Of a DNA stretch of 64,000 nucleotides, positions 1-12,469 are shown one piece after another. The translations under genes and the position numbers were made by a program. The first letter of the stretch is position 1. The number at the start of each line of letters is the position of its first letter. The DNA is from Leptodontidium sp. MPI-SDFR-AT-0119 (taxonomy: Eukaryota > Ascomycota > Leotiomycetes > Helotiales > Leptodontidiaceae). Where the stretch lies: positions 558,001 to 622,000 of the forward strand of contig JAHLEZ010000031.1 of NCBI GenBank assembly GCA_020726505.1, written 5' to 3'. The notes under the pieces were generated by a model. The model did not search any database. It had not been told where the DNA came from and saw only the letters and a program-made list of their open reading frames with translations.

Positions 1-69
1 TGGATGGACCCCTTAAGCCCAAGAAACAGCGGAAGAACCCTCACGCGAAAGCTAAGGTGAAAGGTCCCG

Positions 70-380
70 TTGCCGGCCCGCAAGGTCAAGTGTCATGGAG
101 GTCGTCCCGCATGCCAACGCTGTGTCTCTACAGGCCGAGTATGGGACGGCTACGGGATATGGGGTGGGAGAGGAAACGGTTACGGCCAACGGGCCATTGG
201 ATCAAAAGTCCGTAACTGCGTTGCGCGGCATGAAGTCCCTGTGTCCAACCCAACAATTGCGGTAAGCGAAGACGAGTATAGCTACTTCGAGTGGTTCACG
301 CATCGAACAGTTATCAAGCTCCCTGGTCTCTTCGGCTCGTCATTAGAGCCTTCAACATTGAAGTCTTCTCTCGAATCAAC
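70..380 (+). pseudogene. Zn2Cys6 transcription factor remnant
   Basis: The translation carries the second half of a fungal Zn(II)2Cys6 cluster, CHGGRPACQRCVSTGR followed by a V-W-D-G-Y-G stretch where family members normally have Cys-D-G-Y-G. The last zinc-binding Cys is therefore replaced by Trp, and the first Cys pair cannot be read in frame upstream. A second stretch, EYSYFEWFTHRTVIKLPG, resembles the region after the cluster in many fungal regulators. Such proteins activate nearby catabolic or secondary-metabolism genes, but this copy cannot fold a normal zinc cluster. It runs straight into aldehyde dehydrogenase sequence in another frame, so it is a decayed, rearranged remnant. Confidence 0.6.
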
Positions 381-436
381 AGATGACTGGATCATTGAAA
401 CCTTTGCCAGACTACATGTGCAGGCGCTTCTCCTTG

Positions 437-676
437 GACAGGGCTCGCCAACGCTACCAATTCGGTCTCGGTGCTTCCGTTTTCGGTACTGATATTGAAC
501 GATATCAGCGGATTGCGAGGAGAATTGACAGTGGTATAGTTTATATCAATTCAATTGCTGTCACGCTTCCTGAGCTGCCGTTTAGAGGTGTTAAGAAGTC
601 TGGCTGAGGTCGTGAACTCTCGGAGCTTGGCATTGGAGAGTTTCTGAACAAAAAGTTAATCCGAGTTGCTACTTAG
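437..676 (+). pseudogene. Aldehyde dehydrogenase C-terminal fragment
   Basis: The reading frame gives FGLGASVFGTD, then ARRIDSGIVYINS and ELPFRGVKKSG. These are the last three conserved blocks of the NAD(P)-dependent aldehyde dehydrogenase family. A TGA at 605-607 interrupts the usual K-x-S-G-Y/F-G-R-E-L-S block. After it the same frame continues with GRELSELGIGEFLNKKLIRV to a TAG at 674-676, the usual end of the enzyme. Only about 80 of roughly 490 residues are present: the NAD-binding fold and the catalytic Cys are missing. It is fused to the transcription-factor remnant on its left and is certainly non-functional. Confidence 0.8.
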
Positions 677-1413
677 TGGAGTTACGTTTCCTGAGCTTGT
701 GTTTTCTTGGCTGCCAAGTTTTGAGTTACTTTAATTATTTGTGTTTTGGGTTACGTGTTTTTGGACTGGCAAGGTTTAGTGGTTCAATTTGACTAGCTAC
801 ATACGCCACGAATGAGGCAAAGTTACTTCGGTCAATCTTCTGGACATCTCATTTATCAAATATATGATAATAAGCACAATGTGCTCATAATAAAGAACTT
901 AGGTTAGGTATACTGTGAATTCGCGCACATAGACAGGGTTGGCGTCGCCCAAGCCTCGATTCCCAGACCGCCTTCTGCTTTAATTCATCCCCCTTTCTTG
1001 GCCGCCATAAGAAGAAAGAGACGTTGATACGGCCTTAAAGCACTACAATTTAAGGGACATTCTAGTTTGAATATCTACTGAAATTTAGTATATATTCACA
1101 GTTTCTTGTTCCTCATATTCTTTGAAATTGTAGTACGACTAGAATCAGCGTTCCCACACCAAAATCATAGCGAAGCGTGAACCAACTTCACATGGCAATC
1201 AAATTGTCGAAGTTGAAGAAGATAATATTTGGGGGCTAAGCAAATAGGAAAAACGATAATAAAAGTAATAACCAAGAAATTTGAAAAAGCGACATGATCA
1301 AAACTGGCCCAATCGTGAATAATCCAAGAAGTGTTGAAGTCCAATTTCCTACTCGTCAAAAAAGGAGCTCGCTTCGCTCGGTAAGTGGTGAAGTACCTTT
1401 TCCCAACGTCCAC
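677..1413. other. Intergenic, no gene seen
   Basis: Moderately AT-rich sequence with no ORF that resembles a protein family. It lies between the aldehyde dehydrogenase remnant and the 3' end of the gene on the minus strand. Confidence 0.5.
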
Positions 1414-4400
1414 TCAGTTCCTGACGTTCCTCAACATATCGAAAAAGCTGGCACGTCTACTGAGTCTCCTCCCAGTCTGCGCATTTCCTGTCTCGTTTCC
1501 ACTCTCGCTGCTTCCTGGAGTCCCAGAACCCGAACCCGAACCCGATGAGCTGCTCAACCTCCTCAACATATTTCTCCCATCATGTCCAACTTGTGCGATG
1601 GGGATAGGGCTGGCAGTTGGTTGGGCTGCTCCTGTAGTAGCCATCAAAGGAGGTGGTTGCGGCTGTTGTGGTCGTCGCTGTCTCGTCAAGTGGCTGAGAA
1701 GTGTGGATGCCGTGGAGGTGGATCTCACTGAAGCCCCTGAAATTGAGGAGGCGAGTGACCGGTAGCTTGGCGGGTTGCTGAAGGGGTTCTGGCCTGTACT
1801 TTGGGGTTGAGGCGAGGGCGAGGTAAAAGTTGAGCCACTGGCTGTGCTGCGTCCAGAGCTCGAGGCTGTGGAGGAGACATCGTCGCCGATGATGTCGATC
1901 CGATGCAGGGCTCGGGAACGGCGAGCGAAGCGGGTTATCTTGCTTGGGTTAGTATGAAGAGAGGAGAGAATCGAGCATGGAAGACTAACATAATTCTCTA
2001 CCATGCGCTGTCCTTCTGCTGGGTCTGACCAGAAGCGAAGTGCCGATAGGGGATCAACCGCATCTCGAGCCTTTGGAGCTGTTAGCTGCAAATTTTTGAA
2101 AAGAGGATGTCAGGAAATACCTCGAGAGACATCATAATACCATACAATTGCTGCAAGACTTGGTACACACGAGTTGCTGGAGTCCATTCTCGGTCGAAGA
2201 TTGGGTGGCAGACGCGGCCATGCTATTTACAGTCAGTTCAAGCTTCTCCGAGATTCCACGCGGTAACAGGTTTACCTTGGTGATATTAGGATGAAGTATT
2301 GGCGTGATGAACCTCGCTGAAGGGGGCCGTCTCGGGAAGTCTTGGCCAAGCTCAATGTACAGGAGAAATGTCCCATTAGCATACGGAGAATCTGGCGGCC
2401 CCTGCATGGCCACTTTCCAGAAGCCCATATTGCTCTGGCTAACATATATATCCATGTAATGGTGCGGATTATCAATCATCGCTTTGATCTCACTGAGCAA
2501 TATTCGAGATGCCCCTCCGGCACCAGGTGTCATTGTCGAAGCTATGCTGAGTCCGGTGGAAGCAGTGCGGACAGATGCAGCGCTACTGGCTGATCTTCTT
2601 GACATACGGATCATGAAGCGTTCTGCGTCTCCAAGTGCAATGAAATAGTCTTGAAGATTAGGATGTGGTCTGCATCGAGGGAACTCGTAGGCATTGGGCA
2701 TGTCAGGCACCTTAGGCTTGAAGGCATCCCAATCATCGCATTTGGTTTTGACGATATCTGGGCGGGTGCGAATATCGACAACAGTCTCCAAAAGAAATAT
2801 CTGGAAAAGTTCTTGTTGGGTTTTGGGTGAGAAGGCGTATCCTCCAGTGGCCTTTGCGATTTTGAAGAGCGATATCGTAGATGTGGTGCCAATCACAACA
2901 GCGTCAAGCACAATATTGTGTTTGTAGAGGTCTTGGGATACGGTCGACGCCTGGATGCTTGAGTTGTTGTCCTGGCCATCTATGAGTAGTATGATGCGAC
3001 ATTTTGTCTTTGGGTAACGAGATTGAGTGGTTCTGAGCATGATACTAGCAGTGTTGAGAGCGTCAAAGATTGCCGTATGGCCTGAGGCATTGACGCTCTC
3101 CAGCTGGTGGTGAAAGTTGAGATGCAAAGCTGTGAGGGGCTGCTTGGTAAGTACCTGAGACCTATTTGAAAACGTCACCAGCCCCAAATGAGTGGAAAGG
3201 TTGAGGGCGGAAATTCGAAGGGCCAGGTTTTTGAAGAACTCCTTCACCTCAACAAGTCGACTTGGGTTCATTCCTGGGTTGACGCCTGCAACTGAGCTAT
3301 GATCTGGAATCCATTCTTTGGGCATACAAATGTCCATGCTAGAGCTGGTGTCGACACATATAACGATTGCCTCATCGGGAGGTCCGAAATCTGTTGTCTT
3401 CGACCATTCAGGCCATGCGTCCAATTCCCAACGCGCAGATTTTTTGCGTTCTGGGAGAATGAGGTCAAGCTTCTGCGACAAGAATTGACCTGGATTGCCC
3501 AGCATCTTTGTCCTTCCCTCAATCGGATTCCATGTCACGAAGCTCCTCTCACTACATTCCAAATCTTCGTGGTCATAGGTCGAGACGTATCCGGTGGCAC
3601 TGAGTGTTATTACGGGAAGCTCAGCGGCTAGGCAGGCACCAATTTGCATAGGACCAACCATCCTGAACGCATCCATCGAATTGGCGGTCTCGATCAAACT
3701 ACTGAATTCGTTTTGGTGAAGCAACGGCACAATTCTATGATCCCAAAGAATGTCCCAATTGTCGACTGGTTGAAAGTAAAAGTCCCAGGGTGATGCAGAC
3801 TTCAGATGGAACGAGATACCAAGCTTCTGGCACAATGCTCTATCACTAGTCTCAATGCTGACGAGGAAGGTCTTCTTGGTTAGTTCAGCTTCTGAGGCTA
3901 ATTGCACTTCGACATCGCTGAACGGTCTGAATTTTGGTGTCGGTGTCTTTTCGGGGTCGTCACTGGTTGCAGTGATCTGGGCTCGGTGAACTAGCATCTT
4001 GCTTGTCCTACGAGAGGTAGATGCTTCAGAAAGCATAGAATATATCCAGCAGACAATCTGACGGGATGATTCGAGATAAGTGTCCGTGGAGTCGCAAATC
4101 TCGGATGGTACCATTCTGCTAGATAGAGCATGGAATGCGGATGCCACAAGTAGAAGAGGGTTAACGGGTGCGCGAGTGTCTATCCCTGTTTCGTGGACCG
4201 AACTGAAGGCCAGAAGAAGTGGTGGGAAGTGAGTCAGCTCTAGAAGAGCTTCCAAGATTCCCTCCAGACTGCAACGACCTCGCTCAATCTCTTTGAGCAG
4301 CATTTTGATGCAGGTAACGAACGTGCTAATACCCAGCTTAGTCGAATCAATACTCCAAAGGCTTTGAAGATCGCTCGGCAGTGATAGCTGGCTCAGGGTC

Positions 4401-5212
4401 TTTGGCGATTCAGGTCCGGTGAACTCAACGAAAATATCGAGAGGGTCGTGCTTGCCTCCTCTCACGCCAAGGTCGTCCAACGTCGCCATATTGCCCTCGG
4501 TGTGCAAGATGCACTCCCTGAGATACAAGGTAACTTTCCTTGGGTTAGTGCATAAGCCTCGAGGGGTGCCGTTGCACAGTCGTTCCATTGCTATTATATG
4601 GAAATCTTTCAGGGTTGTATCAGAGGGAATCGAGACTTTGTCCACTGGGATTTTCTTAAGACGAGAATTCTCCAATGCAGCTTCAAGGGTTATCCATCGT
4701 ACATAGACATTCGGGTCTTTTGGCTGAGATACCGAGCCAGCCTCGTGCAATGCGGGTAGTCCGGAACGCGGTGGTGATACACTTGGTGTTGGGCCACGAC
4801 TCACAGTGCCGCCAATATCGGAGGGCGTCGGCTGCGCTGCCGCCGAATGATCCTCGAGAGATCCGAGGGCGAACGTATTATCTTCGGTAAGATCAAGCAC
4901 TTCGGTTAGGCCATCTTCTCCAAAGAGAACTACAGGACTGTTCCCGAGAGTTTTGAGAACTGTAGTCTCCAATGTTGCGTGAACCCCCAGTCGTGCCGCA
5001 CGTTGCAAGGTTCGGACGTGAAGCTCATGGACGCTTGAGTTCTGCGGGACTGGGACAACGATCTTTGTTCCATTAGCAAGCTTGACGAATACGCGTGCGA
5101 GATCTGGATTCGTTGTTGAGGACGACGAAGAAGTATGATAACTTTCTGTAAGGCTTGCCTCGCTTGTTCCGGAACCCGAAGCTACAGAACGTAAATTGGT
5201 AAAATTAACCAT
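1414..5212 (-). CDS. Ubiquitin-like / vWA / E2 (UBC) fusion protein
   Basis: Three exons, 5212-2276, 2222-2121 and 2085-1414, joined by 53- and 35-nt introns in phase 0, give about 1,236 aa from the ATG at 5212. Residues ~40-110 and ~170-270 look like ubiquitin-like beta-grasp modules. Residues ~610-810 form a von Willebrand A domain with an intact MIDAS: DTSSS near 622, the SGHT threonine near 709 and LIDGQDN near 744. Residues ~915-1030 form an E2 fold. The HPN motif is HPNITK, and splicing places HGRVC directly after it, so the catalytic Cys sits at the canonical distance, near residue 984. The C-terminal ~200 residues are Ser/Gly/Arg-rich and include a Gly-Ser repeat coded by a CCGAAC hexamer run. 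The second intron is short (35 nt) but has a normal donor and acceptor and restores the frame. The protein is probably a cytosolic or nuclear ubiquitin-conjugating factor; its substrate is unknown. Nothing in it is broken. Confidence 0.85.
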
Positions 5213-5930
5213 TTTGAAGACGAGGGTGGTCTTAAGGGCAGTAGAGTAAAATATTTGATGGTTCCAAAATCGAGTCGAGACCTGAAGGGACCCGACGACA
5301 AGAGAAAAGAGAGACCTCGACGGTTCTGAGCCTCTTTTGACTTTGGGGGAAGCCGGCTCGGGTTAATCCTTCATGATATGACCTGAATCCGGCGTGATTG
5401 AGGAAGCACGCTAAATTGAACTCGCCGAATTACATCTTTGATTGGTTTCTGTCTTTGACGTGTGCCATTGTAGTTGGTCGTTGCCTGGCGAAGGCTCGGC
5501 AGTAGGCCTATCGTTCTGCATGCAGATATTTCTGCCTCGAGAAATCTAACTTCCCAATCAGAGATGCAGGAGGCGCAGAAGGTGCGGGCAACGAGCTATC
5601 TCGGGCCCCGCTATTTAAATCTTGAGAGGAACTGCTTCCCACAGACAAAGGCCAAGAATATATTTTTTTCAGTCCTACATGTAAGCATTGCTTTCTCAAT
5701 GTATCGAGTCACTTCAAAACCAAGATCAATTCATTCAGAATCAACTGCTCGCGTTTAGAACAACTCATAGTCTGTACCAGTTGCCCGACACTAGCTTGAG
5801 ACTTACATCAATAGTGCTTCATAGGCGAGGCAGCTTTGTAAGGCACCCTCGAAGCCCATATCTGCCGGGCGGGGTCCAAGACTTTGATCCTTCGAGGCAG
5901 ATCCCATTAAATGGCCTCGCTTACTGCTGG
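5213..5930. other. Intergenic / promoter of the UBC fusion gene
   Basis: This stretch lies upstream of the minus-strand UBC fusion gene. Small ORFs occur on both strands but none resembles a known family. The base composition becomes AT-rich at the right edge, where the transposon-like block begins. Confidence 0.45.
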
Positions 5931-7261
5931 TAACTACAATTCTTTTCCTAACGTATGTCAGCGTCACCGATTTCAGCGAGCCTCACCAAACCGCGTCCAA
6001 AGCGTATACCTCTAATTAACGCCCCTATATAAAACTTTAATAAACCACCTTTAATTTGTAAGTAGCTTAAAATAAAGTTTAATATGTATATTATATACTA
6101 ATAAAAATTTAGTGTGTGTAAATGGCTCCTTATTTAAAAGGAAGCGTTGTGGCACGTATTAAGAATACTTTACGCGACCTAAGGATACGAGTTAATAAGA
6201 AATATATATGTATGCTTGTTAGCTACTTTAAAACCTTAGTTTGATCGATATACCGAATACTTTGTAGGGTACATTTAGGCTAAGGGTTATGCCTTTATTT
6301 AGCGGTTTTATACATATTATTACGTGGGAAATAAAGTAATTTATTAAGATCCTCTTAGATAAGATACCTTAGTTATACCTAAATAAAATCGCCGACTTTT
6401 TATACGAATTAAAGAGTATAATTGTTAGTATATTAACTGTTTAAAAGGCCTTACGTAAAATTAAGATTATTAAAAAGAATATTAAAGTTGTAGTAGCTTA
6501 ATAAAACAAGAAATTAAGACTAAATTATATATATAAGCTCTAATATTACTTTGCCAATTAAATTATCTTTATAACAAGTTAAAAAGTAATAAAAAGATAA
6601 GAAATAAGTACTATAAGTAGTCTCATTTAAGGGTCCTTGTCAAAGTTAAGAGGTGGCTAGTTACTAAGCAAAGAGTGTTAATCCTTTTAGTATATATTAT
6701 AGAGGGGCACTGCACCTTACCTAATTGGGTTTCTGCCAACGTATACCGCCTTTAAAAGAACAACGTGTTCTCCTAAATTCCTCTTGTAATTTAAATAATA
6801 ATTAATCACTTTAATTCACATTTAATTACTCGTAGTGCTTTGCTCCACTTCTACACCACAAAAAGATATAAAACAAGGCTTTTTTTGAAACAAGCAAAGC
6901 TATATTATACCCGGTATTGTTTTTAAGCCGCTATAAGCTAAGGCGTCGACCTTAAACTTTTGGCTTAAAAGGCCTTTAAACTAAAGATAAGTAAGTAGAT
7001 CTAAATAAAAATACTCTGATTATAAAAAATATACTTCGGTTAGAAGATTATAAAAAAAAGTAACGACTTTAGTTTAAAGGTAACTTAAAAGTTTTAGTTA
7101 AGGGTTAAGCTATAATTAATCTTATAAGCCTTATAATAATTATAATATAACGGTATTAGTTTATTATTGTTATTTATAAGTCTTATAAATTTATTTAATA
7201 TTAATCTTAAATTTTTTTTATTTAATAACGTTAATATTTTTAATTATATTTTATGATTTAG

Positions 7262-7740
7262 TTAATTAGCTAACTAACTAGCTAATTTACTAACCAACTA
7301 ATTAACTAACCGATTAATTGACTAATGGCTAATTAACTGACTAACTGTTACGACCCGTAACCACCTGCAACGGACCTGTTGGGTGAATAGCTAGTCGACT
7401 GGCAGTCGACCGCGCCAAGCCCAATGGGGAGGACTAAGTAGTGAGCATGCGACATGTTGATGTGAATAGCGCTCGACTACGCTAGGCTTAATCAGGATGG
7501 GTTAGGAGAGCCCCCGTGTATTTATACTAGAGCGCTCTCTTACAGAGAGCTCTCCTTTCTTCCTTGTCTTTTCTTCTTGATTCTGAGCGTAGCCTTGGAC
7601 CTAAATACAAAACAGCTCTTGCACCGTATCAACCTCTTGCTAGCCGTAACACTAACTAACTAACTAACTGACTAATGACTAACTGATAAACTAATAGTTG
7701 ACTAATCGACTAATTAATTGGCTAATTAAGGTTTAACATC
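7262..7740. repeat. Degenerate CTAA/TTAG tandem array split by a solo LTR
   Basis: Variants of CTAACTAACTAA and GACTAATTAACTGA repeat on both sides of the solo LTR (about 7262-7345 and 7652-7740). The array was apparently one low-complexity tract before the LTR inserted. Confidence 0.6.
7346..7651 (+). mobile_element. Solo LTR, family 1, copy A (306 bp)
   Basis: It begins TGTTACGACC and ends GCCGTAACA, the TG...CA ends with short inverted termini typical of LTRs. CTAAC flanks it at 7341-7345 and 7652-7656, the expected 5-bp target-site duplication, although the surrounding tract is itself CTAA-rich. A TATA-like TATTTATAC near 7521 followed by a pyrimidine-rich stretch fits a U3/R promoter reading rightwards. 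The reverse complement of 58963-59264 is a second copy. No internal gag-pol is present, so this is a recombination-derived solo LTR. Confidence 0.8.
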
Positions 7741-8344
7741 TTTTAATAATAAACTATTTTTAATTGAATTTAATATATAAAAGTCTACGCCAAAAAAGGA
7801 TTATTAAGACGTAGGCAGTAAATAAGACCATCGTTAAATTCAATAAACAGTTAAAAAGACGACTAATTAAAACTATATATACACAAGGAGTAAAAGACTT
7901 CAAATAAGCTTTAAAAAAGTTCCGAAAAGGCTCCAATAATACGGCTTATTTCTGTAGGATTACGGCTCGTATTATTAGAGATTATAGCCCGTGAAGAAAA
8001 TAAAGGGGCTAGGACTTAAGCGAGGCGTTCAACTCCTGACAAAGTGGATTATTTGTTATAATCGCTGAGGGTTCAAAGCATTAATAATTAAAAATAAATA
8101 TATTATATACGGTTAAAGACTATTATTAAGAAACGATGAAAAATATTATTTAAGTTAAGCACAAAGCTTTTATCTATCTAAAAAACTATTTAGCTTACAT
8201 AAAACATCTATATCTAAAAAGCCCTTACGCTTTAAATCCTTAACGTAAAGCCTGTCAGGGGTTAAGCCCTTAAATGCTTCGGTCATGTCTTGTTTATAAT
8301 ACCCTTCGTTATGGACCGACCTTGTTTAAATATTAGCCTTATTA

Positions 8345-9284
8345 TTGTCAAGGCTTGTAGTTAATGCACGAGATTTGAGCTATAAAGGCTTTTTATATAT
8401 AAAAAGGTTCGATTGCCAGTCCAAAGCCAGAGTTTCCACCTCTTTATATACTATAGAACAGGTTATGTGTCCTTTGCGGACATCACATGCATTTGCCACA
8501 GCTTACGGCTGTCCGTTAATATGTCACGTGTCTGCGCCCTGTCCGTTCCGGTCCGTAAGGCGGCCTGTGTATCGCTGGAGTACTCCAAGGTTACTCCACG
8601 GGTGCAACCTTTGACAGGTTGTGGATCTTATAGATCCCAAAAGTGGGATGGCTGAGTTGAATCTGCTGCCATAGTGATGCCTGTACGTGACAGAAAGCCA
8701 TATCTTTTAGGATTCATTTATAGCATAGTAACAGAATAGCCAGAACCCAAAAAGTCTCGGGAGATATTGAACCCAATCAAAGGATATATGGTTCCTCCAT
8801 CTGCGAGCAGGGTTGATAAGCGAGACGGAAATGCGAGGCAGGTAAGGTATTTTTGTAGGATAGATACGAAGTATGTCAGTCGAATATGAATTTTGCTTTG
8901 CTTCTAGGGTTAAAATCCTTGGTCTAAGTGGACCAGAAGTTGCGTAGAAGGGCCATATTCTCCATAGACTCTCCGCCTTGGTTTTTGATTAGCATGCGCC
9001 ATTTTTCCGACGCCAGGAGCACCAGCTACCATTACCATACAGAGTTGTCGCAGATGAAATGAGTGCTTGAGAGTCAGGGACAAAGGGGCCTTGAATCGCG
9101 GAATTGACCCGTCTACAGAGCTACGGTTTATAACTTGTCTTTCTTTAAGTATTGCTGGAATTGACTGCTCTAGCCACCTAGCTAAACTTGAGGTGAGGTG
9201 AGCTCAAGTACGCCCTCAATTATAGTTACGAGCAAGCCGCCACGAATCCGGAAGTTTCATGAGCACTCCAAGAAATTTCCTACC
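8345..9284. other. Intergenic, no gene recognised
   Basis: Base composition returns to normal but no ORF resembles a known protein. The right part is upstream sequence of the GH115 pseudogene. Confidence 0.45.
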
Positions 9285-12200
9285 ATGTTCGACCCCCCTG
9301 TCATCGATTTTGACCCTGGCCAAGACCGTCTGGACTTGCGAAGGTTGCCCATTCTCACAGATGCGGACGACTATGAGGGTATTCATATAGCCGTCCGGAA
9401 TCTGTCTGTTGATTTCCATAAGGTTACTGGCCGCAAGGCGGACGTATGGACTAGTACTGCCGATCGACCTCTCACTCCCGGCCTCATCCTAATCGGCAGC
9501 TTGAAAAGATGCCGATACCTTCGCGAACTTGCAGCTGGCGGTTGCAACTTCAGCGGCATCTGTGGGCAATGGGAGTCCTTCGAGGTCAGTTTACGAGACC
9601 GCCCATGGTCATTTGCGGATCGCATGCTTGTCATCGCTGGTAGTGATAAGAGAGGCGCTATATTTGGCGCCTACACCCTTTCTGAACAGATGGGTGTGTT
9701 ACCGCATGAGTAGCAGAGACCCCAACGGCTTGCAAGACCATATCACTGATTCTATGGACTAGATGGTACTGGTGGGCAGATGTTGCTGTAAAGCCCCGCG
9801 AACATATCTATGCCCTACCCGTAACGAGCCGTCATGGAAGTCCAAGTGTGCAATATCGAGACATGTTCATCAACGATGAGGTACCAGTACTTACCGACTA
9901 GGCTCGCGAGAAATTCGGGCTAGTGTACAGCTCGGAGTTTTATAAAAAGGTCTTTGAGCTCTTACTACGGATGAAGGTATTTCAGCCTCAAAGCCGAGCA
10001 ATACGCTATCGGGGAGAGCGCTGACAAGAGGTACCTTAGGCGAACTTTCTCTGGCCAGCTATGTGGTCTGGCTATCTCCAGCTAGGCAGTAGCTTCTTCG
10101 CAGATGATCCTCTCAATTATGAACTTGCGGACAGGTTCGGTATCGTTATCTCCATGTCTCACTATGAACCAATGCAGCGATCCACGACCGAATGGCACAA
10201 GACGGGAAACGGTCCATGGAATTGGGACCAGAACAAAGCTGCCATCACCGATTTCTTCTCCCTGGGTACCAAGCGCAGCCAGCCTTTTGAGTCCATCATA
10301 ACACTAGGAATGCGTGGAGAAGGTGAAGGGGAAATCGACGCTCAAGATCCCAAGGCCACTCTAAAGGATGTTATTGAAACACAGAGGAAACTCATCCAAG
10401 GTGTATACGGCAGTCAGGAGGGAGTAAAACGTAGGTGTACTTGCCATGGCCGATATGGATGCTATGGCTAACTGCTGGCAGAGGTCATGACCCTGTACAA
10501 GGAGGTTTTGGGGTACTACGAAGATGGACTCAGAATCCCCGATGATGTGACGCTGATGTTTCCTGACGACAACTATGGCAACATCCGGAGGCTCCCAACG
10601 GTGGAGGAACAATCACGGCAAGGAGGAGTGGGCGTAAGTGACGGTCAGATTTGCCCAGTAGCAAAGTACTAAGCCATGGCCAGATCTACTACCACCTGGA
10701 ATACGTGGGATTTCCCCGTAGCTACAAATGGATGAACACAACTCGTGTGTGCGTTTGACTCTCATCTCTTCTGTAGCTGATACCAGCCGCTGACTCAAGA
10801 ACTGCTAGGGCAAAATCCAACAGCAGCTCCGTTTCACCTACGATGCCGGTGTCCGTAAGATCTGGGTTATAAATGTAGGGGATATCAAGCCACTCGAACT
10901 GCCACTTACCTTTGCCATGGCTCTTGCGTGGAACATTGACTGTATAAATCCAGCTACCATTCCAAAATTCTTCCAGGCTTATGCAGAGCGAGAGATTGGC
11001 TCAGAACATGCTATAGAGACGTCCAAGTTGCTTTTGAGTCATGATCGTCTCATGGCACTCCGCCGTCATGAACACATGGAGCCAGATACGTTGTCCCTAC
11101 TGCATTATCGTGAAGCGGACATCATAATAGAGAGGTATCTCGACTTGGAACACCGGGCCGCTGCACTCTTGCTGGCCTCCTAGCCTCCCACAAGGCAGCG
11201 TTCTTCCAACTCGTGCTACATCCCATTAGAGCATCGCGCATCTTCTTAGACTTGCACACGAGTCTGGCCAGGAACAGAATGCACGGTCAGCAGCGGCGCA
11301 ATACGACCAACCACCTTGCACAACGTGTTCTCAAGCTCTTCGACCTAGATTGGAGCCTTGCGGGAGAGTATCACAAATCGCCTTGGTGCGGTGACAAATG
11401 GAACCACATTATGAAGCAGCCCCACTACGGCTTTCCCGCCTACAAGACATACCACTCGCCCTCACGAGACACGATCACTGGCATCAGCTTCGTTCAACGA
11501 CGGCAGAACCCAAGCCCCATCGCTGGCTAGATGGGCGTTGCCGTCGAAGGTCATCTCGGCATCCTGCTGGGCCTGGTCAACGAGGAATGTTGTCGCATGC
11601 AACCCTCGCCTTTCGGGCGAGCCGTTGGCCTTACGTTGGCAGTCATGTCTCCATATGGGCCATCGAGCCGGTACTTTGAGATCTACACACAAGGAACACG
11701 AGATGTGAATTGGACTGTGGTTGCGGCGGAACAGTGGGTTCAATTCTCGCAGAGTGCAGGGGTGCTGTCACCCGACGACAAGGAAGACCAGCGCGTGGAA
11801 GTGACTGTTGACTAAGCAAGAGTCGCAAGAGACTTCGATGACATGGTGCACATCGACATCCGCTCCGCCGAGGGCGACTACGAGCAGATTCACCTGCCTA
11901 TTGCCAACAGACGCGCTCCCGAGGACTTCTGCGGCTTTGTGGAGTCGGATGGTGTTGTCTCGATCGAGGTCGGCGCTGTGCAGTTGACAAACTGGCAGCG
12001 TCGCTCGTATCAGAGCCTCCCATATGTCGGTCGAACGAGTTCGGGAGCAGTTGCGCTGTTGGATAGCCCGACTGCTGAGGTGCCGTACCTCCAGTATGAG
12101 CTATTCCTCTTCTCCACTCCAGCCACCGTAAGCATCATTCTCTACTTCACCATGGCGCTGGATACAAGAATGAAACAAGCGCTGTGCTACGATATCCATT

Positions 12201-12469
12201 TTGATGGATCTGCGCAGGATGACGTGCGCCTGCTTCAGATGAAAAACAACGGAGACTTGCCTGAGGGGTGGTCGTAGGCCGTCCAAGATGGCGTCTGGAC
12301 TCGGCGACATTCCTTTGCCGTGACCGGGCCGGGGTCGCACGTGGTCGCATATCGGCCGCTGGCAAGAGGCTTGCTGTTAGAGAAGCTCGTCGTCGACATG
12401 GGAGGGCTGCGAGACAGCTATTTGGGGCCGCCAGCAAGCAGCCATGTCGGACAACCTGCTTCACAGTGA
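9285..12469 (+). pseudogene. GH115 alpha-glucuronidase-type hydrolase, inactivated
   Basis: GH115 enzymes remove (4-O-methyl)-glucuronic acid from xylan. Reading across introns at 9977-10039, 10431-10481, 10634-10683 and 10747-10808 recovers nearly the whole protein. Family landmarks include WYWWADV, FINDE, NFLWPAMW, SHYEPM, ITLGMRGEGE, DDVTLMFPDDNYGNIRRLP, WVINVGDIKP and RRNTTN. The most likely start is the ATG at 9285; no signal peptide is evident. The gene is dead. A TAG at 9899-9901 replaces the Trp expected in the T-G-W block. An 8-bp tandem duplication of GCCTCCTA near 11175 shifts the frame. TAG at 11528-11530, TAA at 11813-11815 and TAG at 12275-12277 follow. The first two stops fit TGG-to-TAG and CAG-to-TAG changes. 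It converges on the DUF2264 pseudogene and belongs with the CE16, GH-A and transporter genes to its right. Confidence 0.88.

Larger units (their letters stand above)
5931..8344. repeat. AT-rich, RIP-like transposon debris block
   Basis: About 2.4 kb very rich in A and T, with stop codons in all frames and TA dinucleotides everywhere. No protein can be read. This is the look of repeats mutated by repeat-induced point mutation in Pezizomycotina. The block encloses a better preserved 306-bp solo LTR (7346-7651) and a degenerate CTAA-type tandem array. The original element cannot be named. Confidence 0.7.

Noticed and set aside
1165..1413. Minus-strand ORF of 82 codons after the UBC gene stop
   Set aside because: Low-complexity, no family resemblance, and beyond the natural stop of the spliced UBC fusion protein.
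5474..5933. Overlapping small ORFs upstream of the UBC fusion gene
   Set aside because: They overlap on both strands, lack splice-supported extension and match no family.
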